Positions 6,767-13,196 of a DNA stretch of 13,702 bases are shown here, piece after piece (the stretch's first letter is position 1; each line of letters opens with the position of its first letter). Origin of the DNA: an uncultured Prevotella sp. (lineage in GTDB: Bacteria > Bacteroidota > Bacteroidia > Bacteroidales > Bacteroidaceae); contig ONMG01000114.1 in assembly GCA_900318855.1 (NCBI GenBank), forward strand, positions 1 to 13,702. The letters are read 5' to 3'. Below the pieces are notes generated by a model. It searched no databases. It was not told the DNA's origin and saw only the letters and a list, made by a program, of their open reading frames with translations. The translations under genes and the position numbers were made by a program.

Positions 6767-7357
6767 ATGCGCACTACTCAGTATAAGATAGTTTTAGCCA
6801 GTAATTCTCCGCGCCGCCGCGAACTGCTCGCAGGGCTCGATGTCGACTTTGTGGTCAAGGTGCTGCCTGATGTCAGCGAGGCCTATCCTGAAAACCTGGA
6901 GGTGGCCCGCGTGCCGCAGTTCATAGCCAAAGAAAAGGCGGAGGCCTACAAGGTGGTGCCGGGAGAGCTGCTCATCACTGCCGATACGGTGGTGGTGCTG
7001 GGCAACGAGGTGCTGGGCAAACCCAGGGACGAGGCCGATGCCGTGAGGATGCTCACGGAGCTCAGCGGCCGCACGCATCAGGTCATCACGGGAGTCTGCC
7101 TCACCACCGAGCACGAGCAGCGCAGTTTCACCGTCACCACTGATGTGACGTTCAGACCACTGACACCATGGGAGATTCAGTATTACGTGACTCACTATCG
7201 CCCCTTCGATAAGGCCGGTGCCTATGGCATCCAGGAATGGATCGGATACGTGGGGGCTACGTCAATACGTGGGAGCTACTTCAATGTCATGGGGCTGCCT
7301 GTGCAGCGCATCAACGATGAGCTTACGGCCATGGGCGCTTTCGGTGATGAAGGCTGA
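6767..7357 (+). CDS. maf: Maf-family nucleoside triphosphate pyrophosphatase
   Basis: A 196-residue Maf protein, of normal length and with all family motifs: ASNSPRR at 11-17, the lysine-bearing FIAKEKA at 52-58, ADTVV at 72-76 with Asp73, GKP at 84-86, SGRTHQVITG at 100-109 and DKAGAYGIQ at 148-156. Maf enzymes hydrolyse dTTP, UTP or modified nucleotides to monophosphates, and overproduction blocks septation in Bacillus subtilis, hence the older name septum formation inhibitor. The overall pattern suggests the YhdE (dTTP/UTP) branch, which is an inference. The gene follows kdsC after 39 bases with no promoter box between, so it probably shares the 5630 promoter. Confidence 0.95.
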   Translation: MRTTQYKIVLASNSPRRRELLAGLDVDFVVKVLPDVSEAYPENLEVARVPQFIAKEKAEAYKVVPGELLITADTVVVLGNEVLGKPRDEADAVRMLTELSGRTHQVITGVCLTTEHEQRSFTVTTDVTFRPLTPWEIQYYVTHYRPFDKAGAYGIQEWIGYVGATSIRGSYFNVMGLPVQRINDELTAMGAFGDEG

Positions 7358-7404
7358 AAAGAGTAATAAAGAATGTACGGCAGGTGAAAATAATGGGCGA
7401 AAAA

Positions 7405-7436
7405 TTTGTGGGTTCCAATTTATATGGGTACATTTG
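7405..7436 (+). promoter_or_regulatory. Consensus Bacteroidetes promoter without an obvious gene
   Basis: TTTG at 7405-7408, 20 bases, then TACATTTG at 7429-7436, a full match to TAnnTTTG. The expected start of transcription is near 7440-7443. No protein gene begins within 500 bases downstream, so it either drives an RNA gene or adds a very long leader to moxR. Confidence 0.75.
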
Positions 7437-7439
7437 CAT

Positions 7440-7721
7440 GCTAATCTTTTAGCAGAGGATATCAGATTGTAGTCTGACGAGATTCCTTGTAAGCGACGGT
7501 ACAACGGCAAAATTAATGTGAAGCGCTTTATAGGTGGTCGTTACTCGATAATGTGGTGTGAGTGGCTGTCATCTTGCGTCTTTATCAATCGCCGAATAGT
7601 ACCGTGCGCTTGATGGAAAGTGCTCACACCTTTCTTTCCTCAGTTTCCCGTTTGTTATTTGGCTGCCGTCAGCGCCCCCACCGAAGAGTGAGGAATATTC
7701 CGTCATGCATGTTCCTTTTTT
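7440..7721 (+). ncRNA. Candidate structured RNA of about 280 bases, unidentified
   Basis: Starts right behind a consensus promoter. Stems seen: GCTAA/TTAGC (7440-7444 with 7449-7453), TCAGA/TCTGA (7462-7466 with 7473-7477), TTGTA/TACAA (7487-7491 with 7500-7504, extendable by CC/GG across a bulge), GGTGTGAG/CTCACACC (7555-7562 with 7623-7630) enclosing ATCAA/TTGAT, and TTCCTCA/TGAGGAA (7636-7642 with 7689-7695). It ends at a weak hairpin with a run of six Ts (7716-7721). None of the signatures I know for tmRNA, RNase P RNA, SRP RNA or common riboswitches is present. The call rests on promoter plus stems; the identity is open, and a long moxR leader is the main alternative. Confidence 0.45.
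7691..7721 (+). terminator. Weak terminator-like hairpin with T-run
   Basis: AGGAA (7691-7695) pairs with TTCCT (7712-7716), and six Ts occupy 7716-7721. The stem is only five pairs with a 16-base loop, so it is weak by itself. The same left arm can instead pair with TTCCTCA at 7636-7642. Confidence 0.35.
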
Positions 7722-7887
7722 ATGTCGGCAGGTTGGGTGCCCATGCGGAGCACAGTCTGTATTCGGTGAATCCCTATGCACACCGTCCGGCACCTGACTT
7801 TCGCCCACCCGGCCTCAAGCCTAAGCCTTGAAAAGTTCTTAAATTATTAGGATTGAGAAAGGTTTTTAATATTATTTAGGTGCCGAA

Positions 7888-7920
7888 TTTTCCTTATACG
7901 TGCTTTATATTGTAATTTTG
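7888..7920 (+). promoter_or_regulatory. Promoter of the moxR-bat operon
   Basis: TAATTTTG at 7913-7920 is a full match to the -7 consensus. The -33 position holds TTTT (7888-7891) in place of TTTG. The surroundings are strongly AT-rich. A start near 7927 would leave a leader of about 32 bases before the moxR ATG. Confidence 0.65.
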
Positions 7921-7958
7921 CGTCTGATTAGAAGCATAATAAAGAAACATAGAATATT

Positions 7959-8954
7959 ATGGCAGAATCTATTGATATCCGCGAGCTGAACATGCGGATA
8001 GAGCAGCAGAGTGGGTTTGTCACCAATCTCGTAACGGGCATGAACCAAGTCATCGTCGGGCAGAAGCATCTCATCGACTCGCTTCTCATATCGCTCCTGA
8101 GCGATGGGCATATCCTGCTCGAAGGCGTGCCAGGCCTGGCTAAGACGCTTGCTATCAAGACGCTTGCTCAGCTCATCGATGCCGACTACAGTAGGATTCA
8201 GTTTACCCCCGACTTGCTTCCTGCCGATGTCATAGGAACGCTCATCTATTCACAGAAGGATGAGAATTTCCAGGTGAAGAAAGGCCCCGTGTTTGCCAAC
8301 TTCGTGCTGGCTGATGAAATCAACCGTGCTCCGGCCAAGGTGCAGAGCGCCCTGCTTGAGGCCATGCAGGAGCATGAGGTGACAATTGGCGACACCACCT
8401 TCAAGTTGCCCAATCCTTTCCTGGTGATGGCAACCCAGAACCCCATTGAGCAGGAGGGCACCTATGAGCTGCCTGAAGCTCAGGTCGACCGTTTCATGCT
8501 GAAGGTCATTATCGACTATCCCACCATCGAAGAGGAGAAGCTCATCATTCGTGAAAACCTCAAGGGGGCTCTGCCCAAGGTTACACCGGTGACGACAGCC
8601 GATGAAATCATCAGTGCGCGGAAGATTGTCAACGAGGTGTATATCGATGAGAAGATAGAGCAGTATATTGCCAGCATCGTCTTCGCCACACGTTATCCCG
8701 ACCGTTATGGTCTGCCAGAGTTGAAGGATATGATCACTTTCGGCGGCAGTCCGCGTGCCAGCATCAATCTTGCCAAGGCGGCCCGTGCCTATGCCTTTAT
8801 CAAGCATCGCGGCTATGTGGTGCCTGAGGATGTGAGGGCCGTGGCTCACGACGTGCTGCGCCACCGCATCGGCTTGAGCTATGAGGCCGAAGCCAGCAAT
8901 GTGAGCAGCGAGGAGATTGTGAGCAAGATAATCAATAAGATAGAAGTGCCCTGA
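7959..8954 (+). CDS. moxR: MoxR-family AAA+ ATPase
   Basis: A 331-residue cytoplasmic AAA+ ATPase of the MoxR type. Walker A is EGVPGLAKT at 55-63 (Lys62, Thr63), Walker B is LADE with Asp119 and Glu120, sensor 1 is ATQNP at 158-162, the arginine-finger segment is LPEAQVDRF with Arg178, and sensor 2 is GGSPR with Arg266. All catalytic residues are intact. MoxR ATPases act as chaperones that remodel or insert cofactors into partner proteins, typically with von Willebrand A-domain proteins coded next door, exactly as here (DUF58, BatA, BatB). It opens the bat operon; its ATG at 7959 lies about 32 bases from the expected start of transcription. The clients of the Bat system are not known with certainty. 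Confidence 0.95.
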   Translation: MAESIDIRELNMRIEQQSGFVTNLVTGMNQVIVGQKHLIDSLLISLLSDGHILLEGVPGLAKTLAIKTLAQLIDADYSRIQFTPDLLPADVIGTLIYSQKDENFQVKKGPVFANFVLADEINRAPAKVQSALLEAMQEHEVTIGDTTFKLPNPFLVMATQNPIEQEGTYELPEAQVDRFMLKVIIDYPTIEEEKLIIRENLKGALPKVTPVTTADEIISARKIVNEVYIDEKIEQYIASIVFATRYPDRYGLPELKDMITFGGSPRASINLAKAARAYAFIKHRGYVVPEDVRAVAHDVLRHRIGLSYEAEASNVSSEEIVSKIINKIEVP

Positions 8955-9009
8955 TGAACGGGTACTGATGTCGTGGTTGTGGATGTTTCGCTAACTCGTT
9001 GTACTTGGA

Positions 9010-9915
9010 ATGGATACACAGGATATACTAAAGAAGGTAAGAAAAATAGAGATTAAGACGCGCGGTCTTAGTCAGAACATCTTCGCAGGACAGTATCACT
9101 CTGCTTTCAAGGGGCGCGGTATGGCCTTCTCTGAAGTCAGGGAATATCAGTTCGGCGATGATGTGCGCGACATCGACTGGAATGTGACGGCTCGCTTCCA
9201 TCGCCCTTATGTGAAGGTGTTTGAAGAGGAGCGAGAGCTCACCGTGATGTTGCTCATCGACGTGTCGGGGTCGCTCGACTTTGGCACCCGTCGGCAGCTC
9301 AAGCGCAGTCTGGCCACTGAGATCGCTGCCACCCTTGCTTTCAGTGCCATTCAGAACAACGACAAGATAGGAGTGATATTCTTCTCCGACCGCATCGAGA
9401 AATATATTCCTCCCAAGAAGGGGCGCAGGCATATTCTCTACATTATTCGCGAGATGCTCGACTTCCATGCCGAGAGCCGTAACACGGATATCGCGGGTGC
9501 TGTGGAGTACCTCACGCGGGTGATGCGCCGCCATTGCACGGCATTCATCATCAGTGACTTCTTCGACCGCTCGCTCTCGGCTGAGAGTGATCGCTCCGAG
9601 GCTTTCTGTCACGCCCTGACCATTGCCAATAACAAGCACGACGTCGTGGCCATACAAGTCTACGATCAGCTTGCGCGGATGCTGCCCGATGTGGGATTGC
9701 TCAAAGTGTGTGATGCCGAGACCGGCCACGAGATGCTCATCGACACCAGCTCGGCAAAGTTGCGCCAGGCTCACGTGCACTACTTCCTGCAGCGCCAGAA
9801 CCGGCTGAAGCAAGTCCTGGCCAAGAGCCGTATCGACTGGACCAGTGTGGCCACTAACGAAGACTTCACCAAAGCACTCATCCTGCTGTTCAGGCTACGG
9901 TCACAAGGACGGTGA
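9010..9915 (+). CDS. DUF58 protein with VWA-like MIDAS site
   Basis: A 301-residue cytoplasmic protein without membrane segments. Residues 35-75 carry the DUF58 signature: GRGMAFSEVREY, GDDVRDIDW, TARFHRPYVKVFEEER. A von Willebrand A-like fold follows, with an apparently complete metal-ion-dependent adhesion site: DVSGS at 84-88 (Asp84, Ser86, Ser88), Thr159 or Asp160 in RNTDIAG, and Asp183 in IISDFFD. DUF58 proteins are regular partners of MoxR ATPases and are thought to present or recruit clients. It lies 55 bases after moxR and 33 bases before the next gene, in the usual bat operon order. Many DUF58 proteins have two membrane helices before this domain; here they are absent, as is common for Bacteroidetes bat operons. 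Confidence 0.93.
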   Translation: MDTQDILKKVRKIEIKTRGLSQNIFAGQYHSAFKGRGMAFSEVREYQFGDDVRDIDWNVTARFHRPYVKVFEEERELTVMLLIDVSGSLDFGTRRQLKRSLATEIAATLAFSAIQNNDKIGVIFFSDRIEKYIPPKKGRRHILYIIREMLDFHAESRNTDIAGAVEYLTRVMRRHCTAFIISDFFDRSLSAESDRSEAFCHALTIANNKHDVVAIQVYDQLARMLPDVGLLKVCDAETGHEMLIDTSSAKLRQAHVHYFLQRQNRLKQVLAKSRIDWTSVATNEDFTKALILLFRLRSQGR

Positions 9916-9948
9916 GACGTATATATTATTCATAAAGGTTAAGAAATT

Positions 9949-11034
9949 GTGTTGAAAGCACTATTTAAATATCTTGCACTGCTGATAGTGATGCTGGCCG
10001 TGAGTCGCACCGCTGTCGGTCAGGTGAGCGTGGAACAGAAGGTTGACTCCATTGGCATCCTTATCGGTCAGCAGGCTCATCTCACAATCACGGTAACGAC
10101 CCCTGAGGGTGCGCATGTCGTGTTCCCCACCTATCGTCGGAGTCAGTACATCACTCCCGGAGTAGAGGTGTTGGGAGCAACACAACCGGACAGTACGGCC
10201 ATCGACAACCACCAGGTGCAGTGGCAGCGCAGCTATACGCTTACCTCCTTTGACGAGCACCTCTATGCCATCCCCGGTCAGAAGGTGAAAGTCAACGGGC
10301 GTACCTATACTGGCAACACGGTGGCGCTGAAGGTCATCACGATGGATGTCGATACGCTGCATCCCAATCAGTTCTTCCCCCCGAAAGACGTGCAGGACAA
10401 TCCCTTCCAATGGAGTGAGTGGAGACCGGTGTTCTGGCTAAGTGTGCTCATGGTGCTGCTGTTCCTGCTCTCAACTTACCTTTTTGTCAGGCTGAAGCAG
10501 AACAAGCCCATCGTTACCCGCATACGCATTGTGCGCCATATACCGCCTCATCAGAAGGCTCTCAATGAGATAGCCAAGCTGAAGCAGGAGCACATGACAA
10601 CGTCGGAGGATCAGAAGGCTTATTACACTCAGCTCACCGATACGCTGCGTCAGTACATCAAGGAGCGTTTCGGCTTCAATGCAATGGAGATGACAAGCTC
10701 TGAAATCATCTACCGCTTGCAGCAGACGGGTGACAAGAAGATGATAGACGAGCTCAAGGAGCTCTTTGTGACCGCCGACTTGGTGAAGTTTGCCAAATAC
10801 TCGACACTCATCAACGAGAATGACCTCAATCTTGTGAATGCCGTCAACTTCATCGACTCGACGAAGACGGATGCCAAGGAGACAGAGGAAAAGATAGTGC
10901 CCAAGCTCAGTGAAAACGAGGAGAAGTCGCGCAAGAGCCGCGTCACGCTGAAGACGCTCCTCTATGCCGCGGCTGCCGCGGTTGCCCTACTGCTGGTCTA
11001 TATATTATATAATGTATATGAGTTGCTCATGTAG
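9949..11034 (+). CDS. BatD/DUF4381-like membrane protein of the bat operon
   Basis: A 361-residue protein. A signal peptide (about 1-24, cleavage near AVGQ) leads to a periplasmic beta-rich domain (about 25-155), a membrane helix (about 160-181), a cytoplasmic helical domain (about 182-335) and a second membrane helix (about 336-355). The cytoplasmic part has the DUF4381-like core KAYYTQLTDTLRQYIKERFG (223-242) and the FVTADLVKFAKYS segment. It probably links the cytoplasmic MoxR and DUF58 proteins to BatA and BatB in the membrane; this is inferred from topology and position. The start is GTG at 9949: an in-frame stop (TAA at 9940-9942) rules out any upstream start, and AAGG lies before it. 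The next codon is TTG, a second possible start. It is sometimes loosely labelled BatD, which usually denotes a larger later gene. Confidence 0.85.
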   Translation: MLKALFKYLALLIVMLAVSRTAVGQVSVEQKVDSIGILIGQQAHLTITVTTPEGAHVVFPTYRRSQYITPGVEVLGATQPDSTAIDNHQVQWQRSYTLTSFDEHLYAIPGQKVKVNGRTYTGNTVALKVITMDVDTLHPNQFFPPKDVQDNPFQWSEWRPVFWLSVLMVLLFLLSTYLFVRLKQNKPIVTRIRIVRHIPPHQKALNEIAKLKQEHMTTSEDQKAYYTQLTDTLRQYIKERFGFNAMEMTSSEIIYRLQQTGDKKMIDELKELFVTADLVKFAKYSTLINENDLNLVNAVNFIDSTKTDAKETEEKIVPKLSENEEKSRKSRVTLKTLLYAAAAAVALLLVYILYNVYELLM

Positions 11035-11106
11035 CAGCGTGATGTGAACTTGCTCTTCCTGACGGTCAGATGCCGCATGGGGGGAGAGCATAACGAGAAA
11101 GAGAAA

Positions 11107-12105
11107 TTGGAATTCGTAGATAAGGAGTATTTCCTGCTGCTCATCCTGCTTATACCATATATCCTATGGTATTTCCTCTATCGGAAGAAGGGTGAGCCAA
11201 CGATGCAGATGAGCGACACCCGCGCTTATGAGTTTGCACCGAAGAGTTGGCGTATGCGCATCATGCATCTGCCGATGGTGCTCAGGTGCCTCACCTTTGT
11301 TATGATCGTGTGTGTGCTGGCACGGCCGCAGACTCACAATGCCTGGGACAAGAAGTCGGTCGAGGGTATCGACATCATGCTGGCCATGGATGTCTCTACC
11401 TCAATGCTGGCTGAGGACTTGCGCCCTAACCGTATTGAGGCTGCCAAGAGCGTGGCTGCTGAGTTCATCTCGGGCAGGCCGAACGACAATATCGGACTGA
11501 CGATATTTGCGGGCGAGGCCTTCACGCAGTGCCCTATGACGACCGACCACACCAGTCTGCTGAATCTCCTGCAGAGCGTGCGCACCGATATAGCGGCACG
11601 CGGCCTCATCAGTGATGGCACGGCTATCGGTATGGGACTGGCCAATGCAGTCTCGCGCCTCAAGGATTCTAAGACCAAGAGCAAGGTGGTGATTCTTCTC
11701 ACGGATGGTAGCAACAATATGGGTGACATCTCTCCCATGACGGCGGCCCAGATTGCCAAGAGCCTCGGCATAAGGGTCTACACCATAGGTATTGGCACCA
11801 ATAAGGTGGCCCGGTTCCCCATTCCGGTGGGCGGCACCGTGCAGTATATTAGCCTCCAGGCCGACATCGACACGAAGACACTCAGCGATATTGCGGCCGA
11901 GACGGACGGCAACTTCTACCGTGCAACGAACAATCGGGAGCTGAAGAATATTTACAAGGATATTGATAAGCTGGAGAAGACCAAGATGGATGTCAAGAAG
12001 TTCTCTAAGCGCTATGAGGCCTATCAGCCCTTTGCTCTCGTGGCTGTGCTAAGCCTGCTGCTTGAGATATTGCTCCGTAACACGCTGCTGCGTAGGATTC
12101 CTTAG
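11107..12105 (+). CDS. batA: BatA, aerotolerance VWA-domain membrane protein
   Basis: With a TTG start at 11107 the protein has 332 residues and begins MEFVDKEYF, matching the normal N-terminus of BatA. Other in-frame starts are ATG at 11077 and GTG at 11044, which add 10 and 21 residues of charged, unfamily-like sequence. Membrane segments lie at about 8-25, 55-73 and 305-323, with a von Willebrand A domain between the last two (about 85-290) facing the periplasm. The MIDAS is complete: DVSTS at 95-99, Thr172 in DGTAIG, Asp200 in LTDGS. In Bacteroides fragilis the bat operon supports oxygen tolerance and in vivo growth. The binding partner is unknown. It follows the DUF4381-like gene closely and precedes batB by 28 bases. 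Confidence 0.94.
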   Translation: MEFVDKEYFLLLILLIPYILWYFLYRKKGEPTMQMSDTRAYEFAPKSWRMRIMHLPMVLRCLTFVMIVCVLARPQTHNAWDKKSVEGIDIMLAMDVSTSMLAEDLRPNRIEAAKSVAAEFISGRPNDNIGLTIFAGEAFTQCPMTTDHTSLLNLLQSVRTDIAARGLISDGTAIGMGLANAVSRLKDSKTKSKVVILLTDGSNNMGDISPMTAAQIAKSLGIRVYTIGIGTNKVARFPIPVGGTVQYISLQADIDTKTLSDIAAETDGNFYRATNNRELKNIYKDIDKLEKTKMDVKKFSKRYEAYQPFALVAVLSLLLEILLRNTLLRRIP

Positions 12106-12133
12106 CATGAATTGATTTAGGATTAATGTAAGC

Positions 12134-13183
12134 ATGTTTAGATTCGAAGACCCTATATATCTATGGCTGTTGTTAATCGTTCCTGCACTTGCCCTTGTGA
12201 GGTTTGCCGGATTCCGGCTGAGGCGCAGGAAGCTCCGCCGCTTAGGTGATGTGGAGCTCTTGCGGCAGCTGATGCCCGATGTGTCTAAATTCCGACCCTC
12301 GGTGAAGTTCTGGCTGATGGAGACCGTGTTGGCTCTGCTCATTATCATGCTGGCACGTCCGCAGATGGGCTCAAAGGTGTCGCACGACAAGCGGGAGGGC
12401 ATTGAAACCATGATATGTATGGATATTAGTAATTCCATGCGGGCGCAGGATGTTGTTCCCTCCAGACTCGAGAAAAGTAAGCTGCTTGTGGAGAACCTTG
12501 TCGACCACTTTACCAATGACAAGATTGGACTGGTGGTCTTTGCTGGCGATGCCTTTGTGCAACTGCCCATAACGACAGATTATGTCAGCGCTAAGATGTT
12601 TCTCCAAAACATCGACCCCTCGCTCATAGCGACTCAGGGTACCGATATCGGCCGGGCCATTAATTTAGCGATGAACAGTTTTACGCAGCAGGACAAAGTG
12701 GGCCGTGCCATCATTATCATCACGGATGGTGAAGACCATGAGGGCGGTGCGCTGGAAGCTGCTAAGGCTGCCGAGAAGAAGGGAGTGAATGTGTTTGTCC
12801 TCGGAGTGGGCGATCCCAAGGGGGCTCCTATCCCCACCGGTAATGGTGGCTATATGAAGGATGCCTCCGGGCAGACAGTCATGTCGGCACTCAACGAGCA
12901 GATGTGCCAACAGGTAGCGCAGGCCGGAAAGGGCACTTACATACATGTCTACAATACCTCGGATGCCGAGGAACGTCTCAACGATGCCCTCTCGAAATTG
13001 CAGAAAGGAGAGACCAGCAGCGTTATCTACAGCGAATACGACGAACAGTTCCAAGCCTTTGCCATTCTGGCTTTGGTGCTGCTGATTGTTGAGACGTGTC
13101 TTAGGGAAAGCCGAAATCCCAGGCTTCGGGGAATTTGCTTGTTTCGCCGGTCGGGCATAGGCTCCGAATGGCAGAAAGATTAA
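12134..13183 (+). CDS. batB: BatB, aerotolerance VWA-domain membrane protein
   Basis: A 349-residue paralogue of BatA with the same plan: membrane segments at about 8-25, 58-75 and 305-322 and a periplasmic von Willebrand A domain (about 88-290). The MIDAS reads DISNS at 97-101 with Thr170 in QGTDIG and Asp198 in ITDGED, so metal binding should be intact. Within the domain PIPTGNGGYMKD (232-243) is typical of BatB rather than BatA. The C-terminal tail after the last helix is about 27 residues, basic at first (RNPRLRG) and then rather unconserved in appearance (RRSGIGSEWQKD). The ATG at 12134 is clear. BatB is followed by batC after 13 bases. Confidence 0.95.
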   Translation: MFRFEDPIYLWLLLIVPALALVRFAGFRLRRRKLRRLGDVELLRQLMPDVSKFRPSVKFWLMETVLALLIIMLARPQMGSKVSHDKREGIETMICMDISNSMRAQDVVPSRLEKSKLLVENLVDHFTNDKIGLVVFAGDAFVQLPITTDYVSAKMFLQNIDPSLIATQGTDIGRAINLAMNSFTQQDKVGRAIIIITDGEDHEGGALEAAKAAEKKGVNVFVLGVGDPKGAPIPTGNGGYMKDASGQTVMSALNEQMCQQVAQAGKGTYIHVYNTSDAEERLNDALSKLQKGETSSVIYSEYDEQFQAFAILALVLLIVETCLRESRNPRLRGICLFRRSGIGSEWQKD

Positions 13184-13196
13184 GGTTGAATTAGCA

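Larger units (their letters stand above)
7358..7958. other. Gene-free region between maf and moxR
   Basis: No convincing protein gene. It holds a consensus promoter (7405-7436), a run of stem-loops (7440-7695), a weak terminator-like site (7691-7721), then an AT-rich stretch from about 7830 carrying the moxR promoter. Open frames on both strands (7562-7831 plus, 7569-7808 minus) show no family likeness. The 10-base palindrome GGAATATTCC (7692-7701), the 8-base palindrome AAGCGCTT (7521-7528) and a small stem TCAAG/CTTGA (7815-7819 with 7827-7831) are also present. Confidence 0.6.

Noticed and set aside
7474..7480. Hammerhead-like CTGACGA
   Set aside because: The required GAAA after stem II and the cleavage-site stem are not found; TCTGA is better explained by the simple hairpin 7462-7477.
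7783..7798. Minus-strand likeness to the SRP RNA core (GTCAGGTGCCGGACGG)
   Set aside because: Extra and changed bases compared with the invariant GTCAGGTCCGGAAGGAAGCAG, no matching long helix, and no minus-strand promoter found.
7562..7831. 89-residue plus-strand frame (GTG start) between maf and moxR
   Set aside because: Composition rich in His, Arg and Pro, no recognisable domain, weak start context, and it crosses the proposed stems and T-run.
7440..7850. tmRNA, RNase P RNA or a tRNA
   Set aside because: No tRNA-like ends, no GAGGAAAGTCC-type core and no cloverleaf could be found.
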